Position numbers and translations under genes: made by a program | Shown: positions 1 through 7,269 of the stretch, piece by piece | How the letters are laid out: the number at the start of each line of letters is the position of its first letter | Position numbering within the stretch: position 1 is the stretch's first letter | The notes under the pieces: model-generated | The model's input: the letters and a program-made list of their open reading frames with translations, nothing else | The model's database searches: none | What the model was told of the DNA's origin: nothing | NCBI GenBank assembly: GCA_964402955.1 | Contig: CAYOEZ010000057.1 | Location: 1 to 22,697 of the forward strand | DNA length: 22,697 nt | Source: CAYOEZ01 sp964402955 | GTDB lineage: Bacteria; Chloroflexota; DTOL01; DAOUCN01 | Direction of reading: 5' to 3'

Positions 1-55
1 TCCCCCCAGCAAGCAACGCTGTCGCCCCCCACCCCCCAATGCTGGGGGAGCAGCA
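1..55. other. C/G-run-rich end of window downstream of rodA
   Basis: This short stretch beyond the rodA stop holds several runs of C (G on the minus strand). A small possible hairpin, CCCCCA/TGGGGG with a 4-nt loop, spans 32-48. On the minus strand no U tract follows it, so it is at best a weak terminator for the cluster. No gene is seen in it. Confidence 0.3.
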
Positions 56-1333
56 TCATGCATGCACCGCCTGGAGTTCTTCCTCGCTCTTGCGCCGCCA
101 GGCAATGCTCTCCAGGATGCCGACGCAGATGAGGAGCGTCATGAGGGAGCTGCGCCCGTAGCTGATGAAGGGCAGGGGAATACCGGTGACCGGGCTGACG
201 CCGATGTTCATACCGATATTGACGAAGACCTGGAACAGCAGCATGGCGGCCATGCCTCCTGCCAGGAGCCGGCCAAATGTGTCGCGCGCATTGCTGGCAA
301 TGGTAAGGATTTGCATGATCAGCACGAGGTAGAGGACGATCAGAATTACGCCCCCGACAAAACCCAGCTCCTCACCAAGCACAGAGAAAATGTAGTCGGT
401 ATGCTGGACACGCAAGAAGTGCAACTGGCTCTGCGTGCCGCTGTTGAGGCCACGTCCAAGCAAGCCGCCGGCCCCCACGCTGATGCGCGACTGGATTATG
501 TTGTAGCCAGCGCCCAGCGGGTCGAGTTGCGGATTGAGGAAGATCAGTAGCCGCTCACGCTGATAGCCAGTGAGAACATGTGACCACAGGATGGGAAACC
601 CGGCCACAGCCGTAACGGACATCACGAGCAGATGCCGCCAGCGCGCCCCGGCCAGAAGAACCATTCCCAGCCAGATCGCTCCCAACGTCAGCGCCGTGCC
701 CAGATCGGGCTGGCGTGCGATAATCACCAGCGGAATGGCGACCTGCACCAGGGTGACCAGCAAATGGCGGAAATGATCGAGTGTGTTTTCGTGGTCGGCA
801 AGGTAGCGCGCCATTGCAATGGGCACAAGCAGCTTGGCCAACTCCGATGGTTGCAGATCAAAGACTCCCAAATCGATCCAGCGCTGCGAGCCGCCCGAGC
901 TCTTGCCGATGAAGGTCACAAGGACGAGCAGCGCAATTGCGAGCAGATAGAAGGGATTGGTCAACGCCTCGATCAGGAGCAACACGAATCCCCTGATACT
1001 GAAGCCATGTTCTTCGCGCTCGACCTTGGAGTATTGCTCGTGATGCAGCGCCAGCCCCAGGCCAGCCGGTTCGCGGTGTTGTCTTGTAATCGGTGAGAGG
1101 ACGGCCAAAGGGTGGTAGCCGAGCGCCTCATAATCGATAGCGGCCAGAACAACAATCAAGACCAGACCGATGAGCGCAACCAGCGCCTGACGAGAAGCAG
1201 GCGTGCTCAGCGAGCCAGCGCCCTCATTGGCCGACAGGCTCGTCGCACTATAGATGATGGCCAGGCCAAATCCGATCAGAGCCAGGACGGTCAGCAGGAG
1301 CACAAAGTCGAACCGTAGCCAGGATGATTTCAT
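56..1333 (-). CDS. rodA: RodA-type SEDS peptidoglycan glycosyltransferase
   Basis: SEDS polymerase that polymerises lipid II into glycan strands during side-wall elongation, working with PBP2 in the membrane. The 425-residue product is strongly hydrophobic. It carries family blocks: QRWIDLGVFDLQPSELAK (150-167), QPDLGTAL (208-215), the periplasmic loop DPLGAGYN (271-278, with Asp271 the likely catalytic acid by analogy to RodA), HTDYIFSVLGEELGF (311-325) and PFISYGRSS (388-396). Two things are odd. About 45-50 hydrophilic residues (roughly 72-118) sit between the second and third membrane helices, making it longer than the usual 370-400. The normally SYGGSS motif reads SYGRSS. It is the last gene of the mre-min cluster and starts 4 bp after minE. 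FtsW is the alternative, but linkage to mreBCD and mrdA favours RodA. Confidence 0.93.
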   Translation of the reverse strand: MKSSWLRFDFVLLLTVLALIGFGLAIIYSATSLSANEGAGSLSTPASRQALVALIGLVLIVVLAAIDYEALGYHPLAVLSPITRQHREPAGLGLALHHEQYSKVEREEHGFSIRGFVLLLIEALTNPFYLLAIALLVLVTFIGKSSGGSQRWIDLGVFDLQPSELAKLLVPIAMARYLADHENTLDHFRHLLVTLVQVAIPLVIIARQPDLGTALTLGAIWLGMVLLAGARWRHLLVMSVTAVAGFPILWSHVLTGYQRERLLIFLNPQLDPLGAGYNIIQSRISVGAGGLLGRGLNSGTQSQLHFLRVQHTDYIFSVLGEELGFVGGVILIVLYLVLIMQILTIASNARDTFGRLLAGGMAAMLLFQVFVNIGMNIGVSPVTGIPLPFISYGRSSLMTLLICVGILESIAWRRKSEEELQAVHA

Positions 1334-1337
1334 GAAC

Positions 1338-1619
1338 TCAGACGCCCTTCTTCACATTCGAGCCAATTGACTTGCGCTTCACCGAGATTGTCGTGACCAC
1401 CTGGCTGCTACGCTGCCCACGCTGGACGTCCAGGACGAAGCTATCTTGATCCACATCAAAGTAGCGCGCCAGTACCTGCAGCATGTCATGCTTCAGGTTG
1501 TCAATCGTCTCCGCAGTCACATTGAGCCGATTGTGCACGAGCACGAGCCGCAGCCGGTCCTTGGCGACATTGCCGCTTCCCACCGTCGGCGGCTTGAACC
1601 ACTGACGAAAGATACTCAT
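1338..1619 (-). CDS. minE: Cell division topological specificity factor MinE
   Basis: MinE stimulates the MinD ATPase and drives MinC off the membrane, restricting division inhibition to regions away from mid-cell. The 93-residue length is typical. The N-terminus MSIFRQWF looks like the membrane-targeting amphipathic segment. AKDRLRLVLVHNR (19-31) matches the anti-MinCD region, which in the family switches between helix and strand. The rest, with DVDQDSFVLDVQR (55-67), fits the dimeric topological-specificity domain. GGAGG lies 8 nt before the ATG. It is encoded downstream of minD after a 170-bp gap and is followed at once by rodA. A full MinCDE set suggests oscillation or patterning rather than a MinCD-DivIVA system. 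Confidence 0.93.
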   Translation of the reverse strand: MSIFRQWFKPPTVGSGNVAKDRLRLVLVHNRLNVTAETIDNLKHDMLQVLARYFDVDQDSFVLDVQRGQRSSQVVTTISVKRKSIGSNVKKGV

Positions 1620-1789
1620 AGCCTTAACCTCCGCCTGGCGCTCAATTTGACAATGTCACATTCGGCACGCTGAGTCTCTTGATCGCCGTTAGGGTGCCAT
1701 CTGTGTAGGTCGGCGGTCTCTTCCGCGCCAAATGGAGTTATCCGGCCGACACGCCCGGCACAATCAAGCCAATCGACAGTCACAAGTTA

Positions 1790-2581
1790 CTAACGGAATA
1801 AGTAAAGCAGTCTCTGCACAATATTCTGCGATCCCTTACTCGTCGCATAGGGAACATCTTCTCCCAGCAAGCGACGTGCAGCGTCTTGAAACGCCTGGCC
1901 CGCCACCGACTTCGGAGCGAGCACCACCGGCTCGCCGCGATTCGTCGAGACAATGACACCCTCGTCCTCCGGGATGATGCCCAGCAGAGGAATTCCGAGC
2001 AACTCCAACACGTCGGGAGCATCCATCATGTCTTTGCGCCTCACCATGTTCACGCGCAGGCGGTTTATGATGACTTGCGGCGCCGGCTTCTTCTCGCGCT
2101 CGACAATGCCAATAACCCGATCCGCGTCCTGCACAGCCGAAACCTCTGGCGTGGTCACGATCACAACCTTGTCGGCTGGCGCCAGGGCGCTGTGGAAGCC
2201 GTGCTCGATGCCGGCCGGTGAATCGATCAAGATAAAATCGAATTCGGGACGCAACTCCTGACAGATGCGTATCATGTCCTGCGCATTGACCGCCGACTTG
2301 TCGCGCGTTTGCGATGCCGGTAGCAGATACAGTGCCGACAACCGTTTGTCCTTAATGAGCGCCTGGCGCAAGAGGCAACGGCCTTCGACAACCGACACGA
2401 GATCATAGACAATCCGATTCTCCAGTCCCAGAACAACATCAAGATTGCGCAGACCGATATCCGTATCGATTGCAACAACACGCTTGCCCAGATAGGCCAG
2501 CGCAGCCGCCAGATTGGCCGTTGTCGTTGTTTTTCCCACGCCCCCCTTGCCAGATGTGACGGTAATGATCGTTGCTGGCAT
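1790..2581 (-). CDS. minD: Septum site-determining ATPase MinD
   Basis: ParA/MinD-type P-loop ATPase that dimerises on the membrane with ATP and recruits MinC. The deviant Walker A motif SGKGGVGKTT is at residues 10-19, counted from the chosen start. Switch-type segments DTDIGLRNLD and LIDSPAGIE follow. The C-terminal tail NIVQRLLYLFR is a short amphipathic helix of the kind that anchors MinD to the bilayer. Two ATGs are adjacent. AAGGAG is only 3 nt from the first (2584) but 6 nt from the second (2581), so the second is preferred. It lies 48 bp after minC and 170 bp before minE. Length (263 residues) is normal for the family. Confidence 0.96.
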   Translation of the reverse strand: MPATIITVTSGKGGVGKTTTTANLAAALAYLGKRVVAIDTDIGLRNLDVVLGLENRIVYDLVSVVEGRCLLRQALIKDKRLSALYLLPASQTRDKSAVNAQDMIRICQELRPEFDFILIDSPAGIEHGFHSALAPADKVVIVTTPEVSAVQDADRVIGIVEREKKPAPQVIINRLRVNMVRRKDMMDAPDVLELLGIPLLGIIPEDEGVIVSTNRGEPVVLAPKSVAGQAFQDAARRLLGEDVPYATSKGSQNIVQRLLYLFR

Positions 2582-2629
2582 CATGTACTCCTTAAGGTCA
2601 TTTGGCGCCGCACAGGCACGTCCCCCCGC

Positions 2630-3526
2630 TCACCCTCTACCAGAACGATTGACTGTCAGCAATGCAATCAGCCACCCAGAGACAACCGCCGCCACCACGA
2701 TCGCCCCAACATAAACCGGCGACCACGATACCGGGAATACGCGCACCGCCGCGGCCAACCCGATCGCCTCGAGAGCATAGACGAGCGCCAGCAACAGCAG
2801 CGTGCGCAGGCTAAGGTTGACGGGACGCTTCATGCGCATCCCCTCGTCAACCACAACATTCCCACCTTTGATTGAAGCAATCTCCGGGCCGTCCAGGAGA
2901 CGCGTGCGGTCGCCCGGTGAGCGCGCAATGTGTCCGGCCAGGCGCAATTGCGTGGGCGCCAGATGCAGAGCGCACACAGACGCCGTTTCATCGCCCGACG
3001 CGCCCGCATGAACCATGCCACGCAAGCTGCCCCAGACGACCACGTCGCCTTCGGCAACAATTTCCGCGCCTGCATTCACATCGCCCATAACCACAACGGA
3101 CCCAGGATAGCGCACCACCTGACCCGAGCGCAATGTGCGCCGGATGAACATGCCCTCGCTGTTGCCTTCGGCGTCCTTCCTCATGCGCCGCCGCTCGGCC
3201 ACAGTCATTTCGTGCCGGCTCTCCGTGACCAGCGGAATGCCCAGCGAACGCGCCGCACTGCGGCTTTCTTCGTCCGCAGCCAGGGCAGCCGCTAGAGTGA
3301 GGCTCTTCCGCTGTAACTCGGATTCCAGGCGACTCCACTCCTCGCGCGTTACGACCCGCTCGCCGACATCCAGCGCCACCTTGGCGCCCTGGAAAAAGGC
3401 GTCGGTCGCTCCAAGCCGCGACGCAAGCTGGACGATAGCCTCGTCGAGAGTCGCCGAGTCGTCCAGGACGATCTGCAAGCCCGTCTTGGTGCCCTTGATA
3501 GAGATAGCGCTATGTGGTGTACTCAT
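2630..3526 (-). CDS. minC: Septum site-determining protein MinC with C-terminal membrane hairpin
   Basis: MinC blocks FtsZ polymerisation where MinD recruits it. The 298-residue product starts with the MinC_N pattern SIKGTKTGLQIVLDD (9-23). It has a charged linker (about 100-127) and then the beta-helical C-terminal domain (about 128-205). That domain contains RSGQ (133-136), identical to the MinD-contacting motif of E. coli MinC, then GDVNAGAEIVAEGDVVVWG and the AGASGD turn. Unusually, about 70 residues follow the normal end of the family. They form two hydrophobic stretches (about 239-261 and 270-291) joined by a short turn and ending in a basic tail. An in-frame TGA lies 24 bases before the ATG, which fixes the start, though no good Shine-Dalgarno is seen. 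Core identity is secure; the role of the membrane tail is inference. Confidence 0.93.
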   Translation of the reverse strand: MSTPHSAISIKGTKTGLQIVLDDSATLDEAIVQLASRLGATDAFFQGAKVALDVGERVVTREEWSRLESELQRKSLTLAAALAADEESRSAARSLGIPLVTESRHEMTVAERRRMRKDAEGNSEGMFIRRTLRSGQVVRYPGSVVVMGDVNAGAEIVAEGDVVVWGSLRGMVHAGASGDETASVCALHLAPTQLRLAGHIARSPGDRTRLLDGPEIASIKGGNVVVDEGMRMKRPVNLSLRTLLLLALVYALEAIGLAAAVRVFPVSWSPVYVGAIVVAAVVSGWLIALLTVNRSGRG

Positions 3527-3579
3527 CTGCGTGTAATGATTGATTCCTCACCCAACCCTTACGTTCGTTTGCATGCGGA

Positions 3580-5514
3580 TCACGCCGGAGCAGAGTCATC
3601 ACGTTCCTTGAGCAGCGGAGGCAACTCAGGCTGCCGGAACAGATACTGATAAATGTGCGCTGCCACTGGCACGGCATAGTCGGCGCCATTGTGGCCGCCT
3701 TCGATGAAAACGGCCAGGGCGACTTGCGGATTGTTCTCGGGCGCATAGGAAAGGAACCAGGCGTGGGCCGGTCGCTCGCCTTTTTCGTTCAACTGGCCAT
3801 ATTCTGCCGTCCCCGTCTTGCCGACCACAGCCAGCCCGGGGAAATTGGTATAGACAGACGTGCCGCGCGTCACCGCCGCGCGCATTCCCTCGCGCAACAA
3901 CTCCAGGTTGCCCGCCGAGAGCGTGACATGACCAATGACTTCTTTGTTGAACGAGCGCACCACCTTGCCGTCAGCATCGACGACCTGATAGACCAGTTGT
4001 GGGCGATATAGCGTGCCGCCGCTGGCCACAGCCGCCACGCTGTTGGCCATCTGCAACGGAGTCGTTAGCAGATAGCCTTGCCCGATCGACAGGTTGTACG
4101 TATCACCCGTCAGCCACGGTTCGCCGCGTGTGTTCCAGGCTTGCCGTAGCTTCCAGGCGTTGTTTGGCACCACTCCCGCAGCCTCACCCGGCAGATCGAT
4201 GCCGGTTTCCTTGCCCAGCCCATACTCGCGCATGTACTTGTTGAGCCGGTTAATACCCAACCCTGAGAACGACTCGTAGCCGCCGCCAATATGGTAGAAG
4301 TAGACATCGCAGGAGTTGGCCAGCGCATCGATGATGTTCTGATAGCCGTGACCCGTCTTGACGTAGCAGGGAAAGATGTATTTGACAAGCGGATTGTACT
4401 GGTCGTCCACAGTGATCTTGCCCGTGCAGTTGATGCGCGTCTCCCACGTCATGACGCCATCCTGCAAGCCTCCCGTCGCCGTGACGATCTTGAAGATCGA
4501 GCCAGGCGGGTACATGCCGCCAATGGCGCGGTTAAAGAGAGGCCGATTGGGATCGGCGAGCAACCGATTCCAATCGTCGTCACTGATGGCCGATGCAAAC
4601 AGATTGTTGTCGTAGGACGGAAGCGAGATAAGCGCCAGCACCTCGCCGGTCTGGGGGTTCAACGCCACCACCGCGCCCGACGCAGCCTTGGCCTTGATCA
4701 TTCCCTCTTGCAGGGCGCGCGTCGCCTGTCGTTGCAGCTCCAGGTCAATGGTCAGGATCAGGCTGTGCCCGGGCTGTTCCAGGGAGAGCTGCGCCAATGT
4801 GCGCGCTTCGCGGCCGGCGGCGTCCACTTCCACCACCTTCTCGCCCTTGCGCCCGCGCAGCTCATCGTCGAAGACGTTCTCCACCCCCATGCGGCCAACC
4901 ATGTCGTTAATGCTGGCTGTGCGGTCCGTGTCTTTCTTCTTGGCGTACTCCTCTGCGGAGATTTTGCCGATGTAGCCGACAATCGGTGACAGCAGCGGCC
5001 CTTCGATGTATTCTCGAATGGGCACGATATCAACCGCCACGCCGGGCAGATCGAGCCTTGCTTCTTCGATCATGAGCGCGACATCGCGATCAACGTTGGT
5101 CTTGATCAGCACGGGCGTGAAGGGGTTGGCGCGGCCGCGCTCCACCTTGGCCAGAACATCGCGTTTCTCCATCTGCAAGAGCCTGGCAAGACGGGTCAGG
5201 ATCATGTCCTCGGACTGTGCAGAAGCGCCGCTGCTGACGAGCTGGGCAGAACTCTGCTGCACGGTAGCGGTCGAAGGGAGATCGGCGGGGAGAACTGACA
5301 CGCTGAAGCTCGGGATGTTGCGCACGAGCAGCTTGCCGGTGCGGTCGTAGATGACACCGCGCAGTGTCTGGGTGAAGAACTTGCGAATGCGGTTTTGCTC
5401 TGCCTGTCCCGCGTAGCGCGAGCCTTCGATGATCTGGAGGCGAAAGAGCTGGCCCACCAGAATGAGGAAGAAGTTGACGACAAGTAGTCTAAAAAGGAAG
5501 AGACGCCTGCTCAT
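3580..5514 (-). CDS. mrdA: Penicillin-binding protein 2, elongation transpeptidase
   Basis: Class B PBP that cross-links peptidoglycan during elongation as RodA's partner. The 644-residue product has an N-terminal membrane anchor (about 5-25) followed by the pedestal domain. The transpeptidase motifs are the nucleophile S339-I-F-K342 (in YPPGSIFK), S401-C-D403 (the SxD form typical of PBP2) and K566-T-G-T569. The segment RGVIYDRTGKLLVRN (52-66) is the usual class B motif after the anchor. All catalytic residues are present and the length is normal. It follows mreD by 15 bp and precedes minC by 53 bp. Its ribosome-binding site (AGGCG) is weak, so translation may be coupled to mreD. Confidence 0.95.
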   Translation of the reverse strand: MSRRLFLFRLLVVNFFLILVGQLFRLQIIEGSRYAGQAEQNRIRKFFTQTLRGVIYDRTGKLLVRNIPSFSVSVLPADLPSTATVQQSSAQLVSSGASAQSEDMILTRLARLLQMEKRDVLAKVERGRANPFTPVLIKTNVDRDVALMIEEARLDLPGVAVDIVPIREYIEGPLLSPIVGYIGKISAEEYAKKKDTDRTASINDMVGRMGVENVFDDELRGRKGEKVVEVDAAGREARTLAQLSLEQPGHSLILTIDLELQRQATRALQEGMIKAKAASGAVVALNPQTGEVLALISLPSYDNNLFASAISDDDWNRLLADPNRPLFNRAIGGMYPPGSIFKIVTATGGLQDGVMTWETRINCTGKITVDDQYNPLVKYIFPCYVKTGHGYQNIIDALANSCDVYFYHIGGGYESFSGLGINRLNKYMREYGLGKETGIDLPGEAAGVVPNNAWKLRQAWNTRGEPWLTGDTYNLSIGQGYLLTTPLQMANSVAAVASGGTLYRPQLVYQVVDADGKVVRSFNKEVIGHVTLSAGNLELLREGMRAAVTRGTSVYTNFPGLAVVGKTGTAEYGQLNEKGERPAHAWFLSYAPENNPQVALAVFIEGGHNGADYAVPVAAHIYQYLFRQPELPPLLKERDDSAPA

Positions 5515-5529
5515 AGATTCGCCTGGGGA

Positions 5530-6030
5530 CTAAAACTCGGGCCGCAATCCAGCCCGTATCTCAAACAAATGAGAAATCAGCCAGTAGACAAACGGCATCA
5601 AGACGGCATTTGCGATGATCGCCGGCGCAACCACACGTACCACGGTCGGATTGATCGCCAGAGGCCAACCGGATATGTGCAGTATGAGGGACATGCCGCC
5701 ATCATAGGTAATCGTGGCAAGCGCAATGCTCAGGAGAGGAATGAGCAGGCGTGAGCGAAACGGGCTGCGCTGTCCCATGCCGGCGAAAAAACCAATCAGC
5801 GTCATCATCAGGGCGTGCGCTCCCAACGGACCGCCAGAGAGCAGCCCCACGCTCAGCCCCCCCAGCATTCCCCACACCATGCCCTCTTCGCTGCCCCGCA
5901 CCAGTCCCCAAGAGACAACCAGAACAAGCACCAGGTCGGGAATGCCACCGGAAAAACCAAAGACCGGCCACACAGTGCTTTCCAGAATCGTCGCGGCCAA
6001 CAGGACAAGGAAGACGATGACGGGTCTGAT
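5530..6030 (-). CDS. mreD: Rod shape-determining protein MreD, probable AUC start
   Basis: Membrane component of the elongasome, with no known enzymatic activity. From residue 1 the product would be 166 residues with five or so hydrophobic segments, beginning (f)M-RPVIVFLVLLAATILEST. That is a typical MreD N-terminus. The reading frame stays open upstream to an ATG at 6141, but those residues are polar, basic and encoded by a palindromic repeat. A perfect AGGAGG (6037-6042, minus strand) is 6 nt from an ATC codon at 6028-6030, and no ATG, GTG or TTG occurs in frame at a usable distance. A TTG at 6061-6063 is the other candidate but lacks a Shine-Dalgarno. Either AUC is the start or an ATG has mutated or been misread. 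Identity rests on hydrophobicity, length and position between mreC and mrdA. Confidence 0.85.
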   Translation of the reverse strand: MRPVIVFLVLLAATILESTVWPVFGFSGGIPDLVLVLVVSWGLVRGSEEGMVWGMLGGLSVGLLSGGPLGAHALMMTLIGFFAGMGQRSPFRSRLLIPLLSIALATITYDGGMSLILHISGWPLAINPTVVRVVAPAIIANAVLMPFVYWLISHLFEIRAGLRPEF

Positions 6031-6036
6031 ATCGGT

Positions 6037-6042
6037 CCTCCT
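6037..6042 (-). promoter_or_regulatory. Perfect Shine-Dalgarno deciding the mreD start
   Basis: AGGAGG on the minus strand, followed by ACCGAT and then ATC-AGA-CCC in the MreD frame. The 6-nt spacing is ideal, which is the main evidence for translation starting at 6030 rather than further upstream. Confidence 0.7.
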
Positions 6043-6081
6043 AGTAGTTTGCCGGAGAGCCAATGCAGGGGGTTCTTTTCC

Positions 6082-6184
6082 ACCGCAGAGACGCAGAGAG
6101 AGCCTGCCCCGCTGTATCGGGCATCGCCGAGAAAAGGGCACAAAAGAGCCAGAAAAACCTCTGCGTCCTCTGCGTCTCTGCGGT
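6082..6184. repeat. Palindromic dispersed-repeat-like element between mreC and mreD
   Basis: A perfect 17-bp inverted repeat, ACCGCAGAGACGCAGAG (6082-6098) against its complement at 6168-6184, encloses about 69 bp. The right arm also repeats the CTCTGCGTC unit in tandem just inside (6159-6175). Transcribed with the operon, it would fold into a long stem upstream of mreD. mreC and mreD usually abut, and the 178-bp gap here is largely this element, so it looks inserted. From memory, motifs like CTCTGCGTCTCTGCGG recur in many bacterial genomes; I could not check this. It encodes no transposase and resembles a REP or MITE-like unit. Confidence 0.75.
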
Positions 6185-6208
6185 CAAACAACACTCCCCG
6201 ACAGGCCG

Positions 6209-7099
6209 CTAGCTGCCTACCCTGATGGGATCGAAACTGCGAATCACGAACACGATGTTGAGACGCGCCAGGTCAATGAGTGGCGTCACCGTGCCTGTCT
6301 GAAACGTCGCCTGATCCTTGGACTGCACATCCGTCACGACGCCAACGGCCAGCGAGCGAGGGAAAGCCCCCCCCAGTCCCGACGTCAGCAGAACGACGCC
6401 CGGCGCAATGCGTTCGCCCTGGCGCACGTACTTCACCATCATGCTGCCGCGCCCCTGACCGACGAGCAACCCTTCTGCCTGCGTTCCCTGTGCGACGACG
6501 TTGACAGCGCTGGACCAATCGCTGATGAGCAAGACCCGCGCGTAGTTGGGGCCGGCTTCGATGACTCGACCAACCAGCCCCTGCACGACCAATTGCTCGC
6601 TGCTGTCGGTCGAGCCACTCTGCCCACTGGGAACGGCAACGCGGCCAGCGGCGACAACGACCTTGCCCTCACGCATCCCATCGCGCGTGCCCTTGTCGAT
6701 CATCAGTGTCTGGACGAAATTATCAGGGTCGCGACCAATGACCTGCGCCGGCAGGAGATCATACGTAGGATTGGCCTGACTGAAGCCGAGCTGATCGCGT
6801 AACGAGCGATTCTCATTCTCCGCTTCCTTCAGGCCAATCACGAGTGAGCGCAGCCGAGCGACCTGAGCTTGCAACTCGGCATTCTCCCGGCGTAGCCGCT
6901 GCACGTCGCCAAGCCCAGGCGGGATATTGCGCAATCCTTGCACAAGCCGATTCGTGCCCTGCTGAAGAGGGGCGATGAATTGGAGGACAAATCGCTCAGC
7001 AGATGCAAGGTAGCCCAGTTGGTGTAGGCCGATGAGGCTCAGGCTCAGAACCAGCAGAACAAAGAGCGAAAACAGAGGGCGCGTGCGCAGGATTGTCAT
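6209..7099 (-). CDS. mreC: Rod shape-determining protein MreC
   Basis: Bitopic scaffold protein of the elongasome that contacts PBP2 and MreD in the periplasmic or extracytoplasmic space. From the chosen ATG the protein has 296 residues. It has one N-terminal transmembrane helix (about 8-27) and a coiled coil (about 65-106, with heptad-like RLRRENAELQAQVARLRSL). The beta-rich domain follows, with VIGRDPDNFVQTLMIDKG and a later GLVGRVIEAGPNYARVLLISD block, both characteristic of MreC. The frame is open to 7228, but the extra 43 residues are low-complexity and basic and would precede the membrane helix. MTILRTRP is therefore preferred. An ATG 21 bases earlier (MPHPVGV) is also possible, and the Shine-Dalgarno is weak for both. 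It lies 170 bp after mreB. Confidence 0.92.
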   Translation of the reverse strand: MTILRTRPLFSLFVLLVLSLSLIGLHQLGYLASAERFVLQFIAPLQQGTNRLVQGLRNIPPGLGDVQRLRRENAELQAQVARLRSLVIGLKEAENENRSLRDQLGFSQANPTYDLLPAQVIGRDPDNFVQTLMIDKGTRDGMREGKVVVAAGRVAVPSGQSGSTDSSEQLVVQGLVGRVIEAGPNYARVLLISDWSSAVNVVAQGTQAEGLLVGQGRGSMMVKYVRQGERIAPGVVLLTSGLGGAFPRSLAVGVVTDVQSKDQATFQTGTVTPLIDLARLNIVFVIRSFDPIRVGS

Positions 7100-7269
7100 G
7101 ACCCCTACCGGATGTGGCATCACGGCGCCTGTGCAGCGCACAGCGAGGAAAACAGCAGCGATCTCTTTCGTGCGCGAGCACGAGCGCCATCGCCCAGGGT
7201 GCAGCCAGAGCAGATGGTCCAGGCCCACCCCGTAGCAGCGACAACGATAGATCGCGAGCGACTCTCTGG

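Noticed and set aside
974..1155. Possible frameshift in rodA at the unusual loop
   Set aside because: The frame is continuous from ATG to stop, and family motifs on both sides are in the same frame, so an insertion is more likely than a sequencing error.
6031..6141. Annotated-style ATG start of mreD at 6141
   Set aside because: The extra 37 codons come from the palindromic repeat, are basic, and would precede the first membrane helix without homology to MreD.
6082..6184. CRISPR-like or transposon interpretation of the repeat
   Set aside because: Only one inverted pair, no regularly spaced unique spacers, no transposase gene and no visible target-site duplication.
5714..6802. 362-codon plus-strand open frame
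   Set aside because: Antisense to mreD and mreC and running through the palindromic repeat. No domain or ribosome-binding site; treated as a shadow frame.
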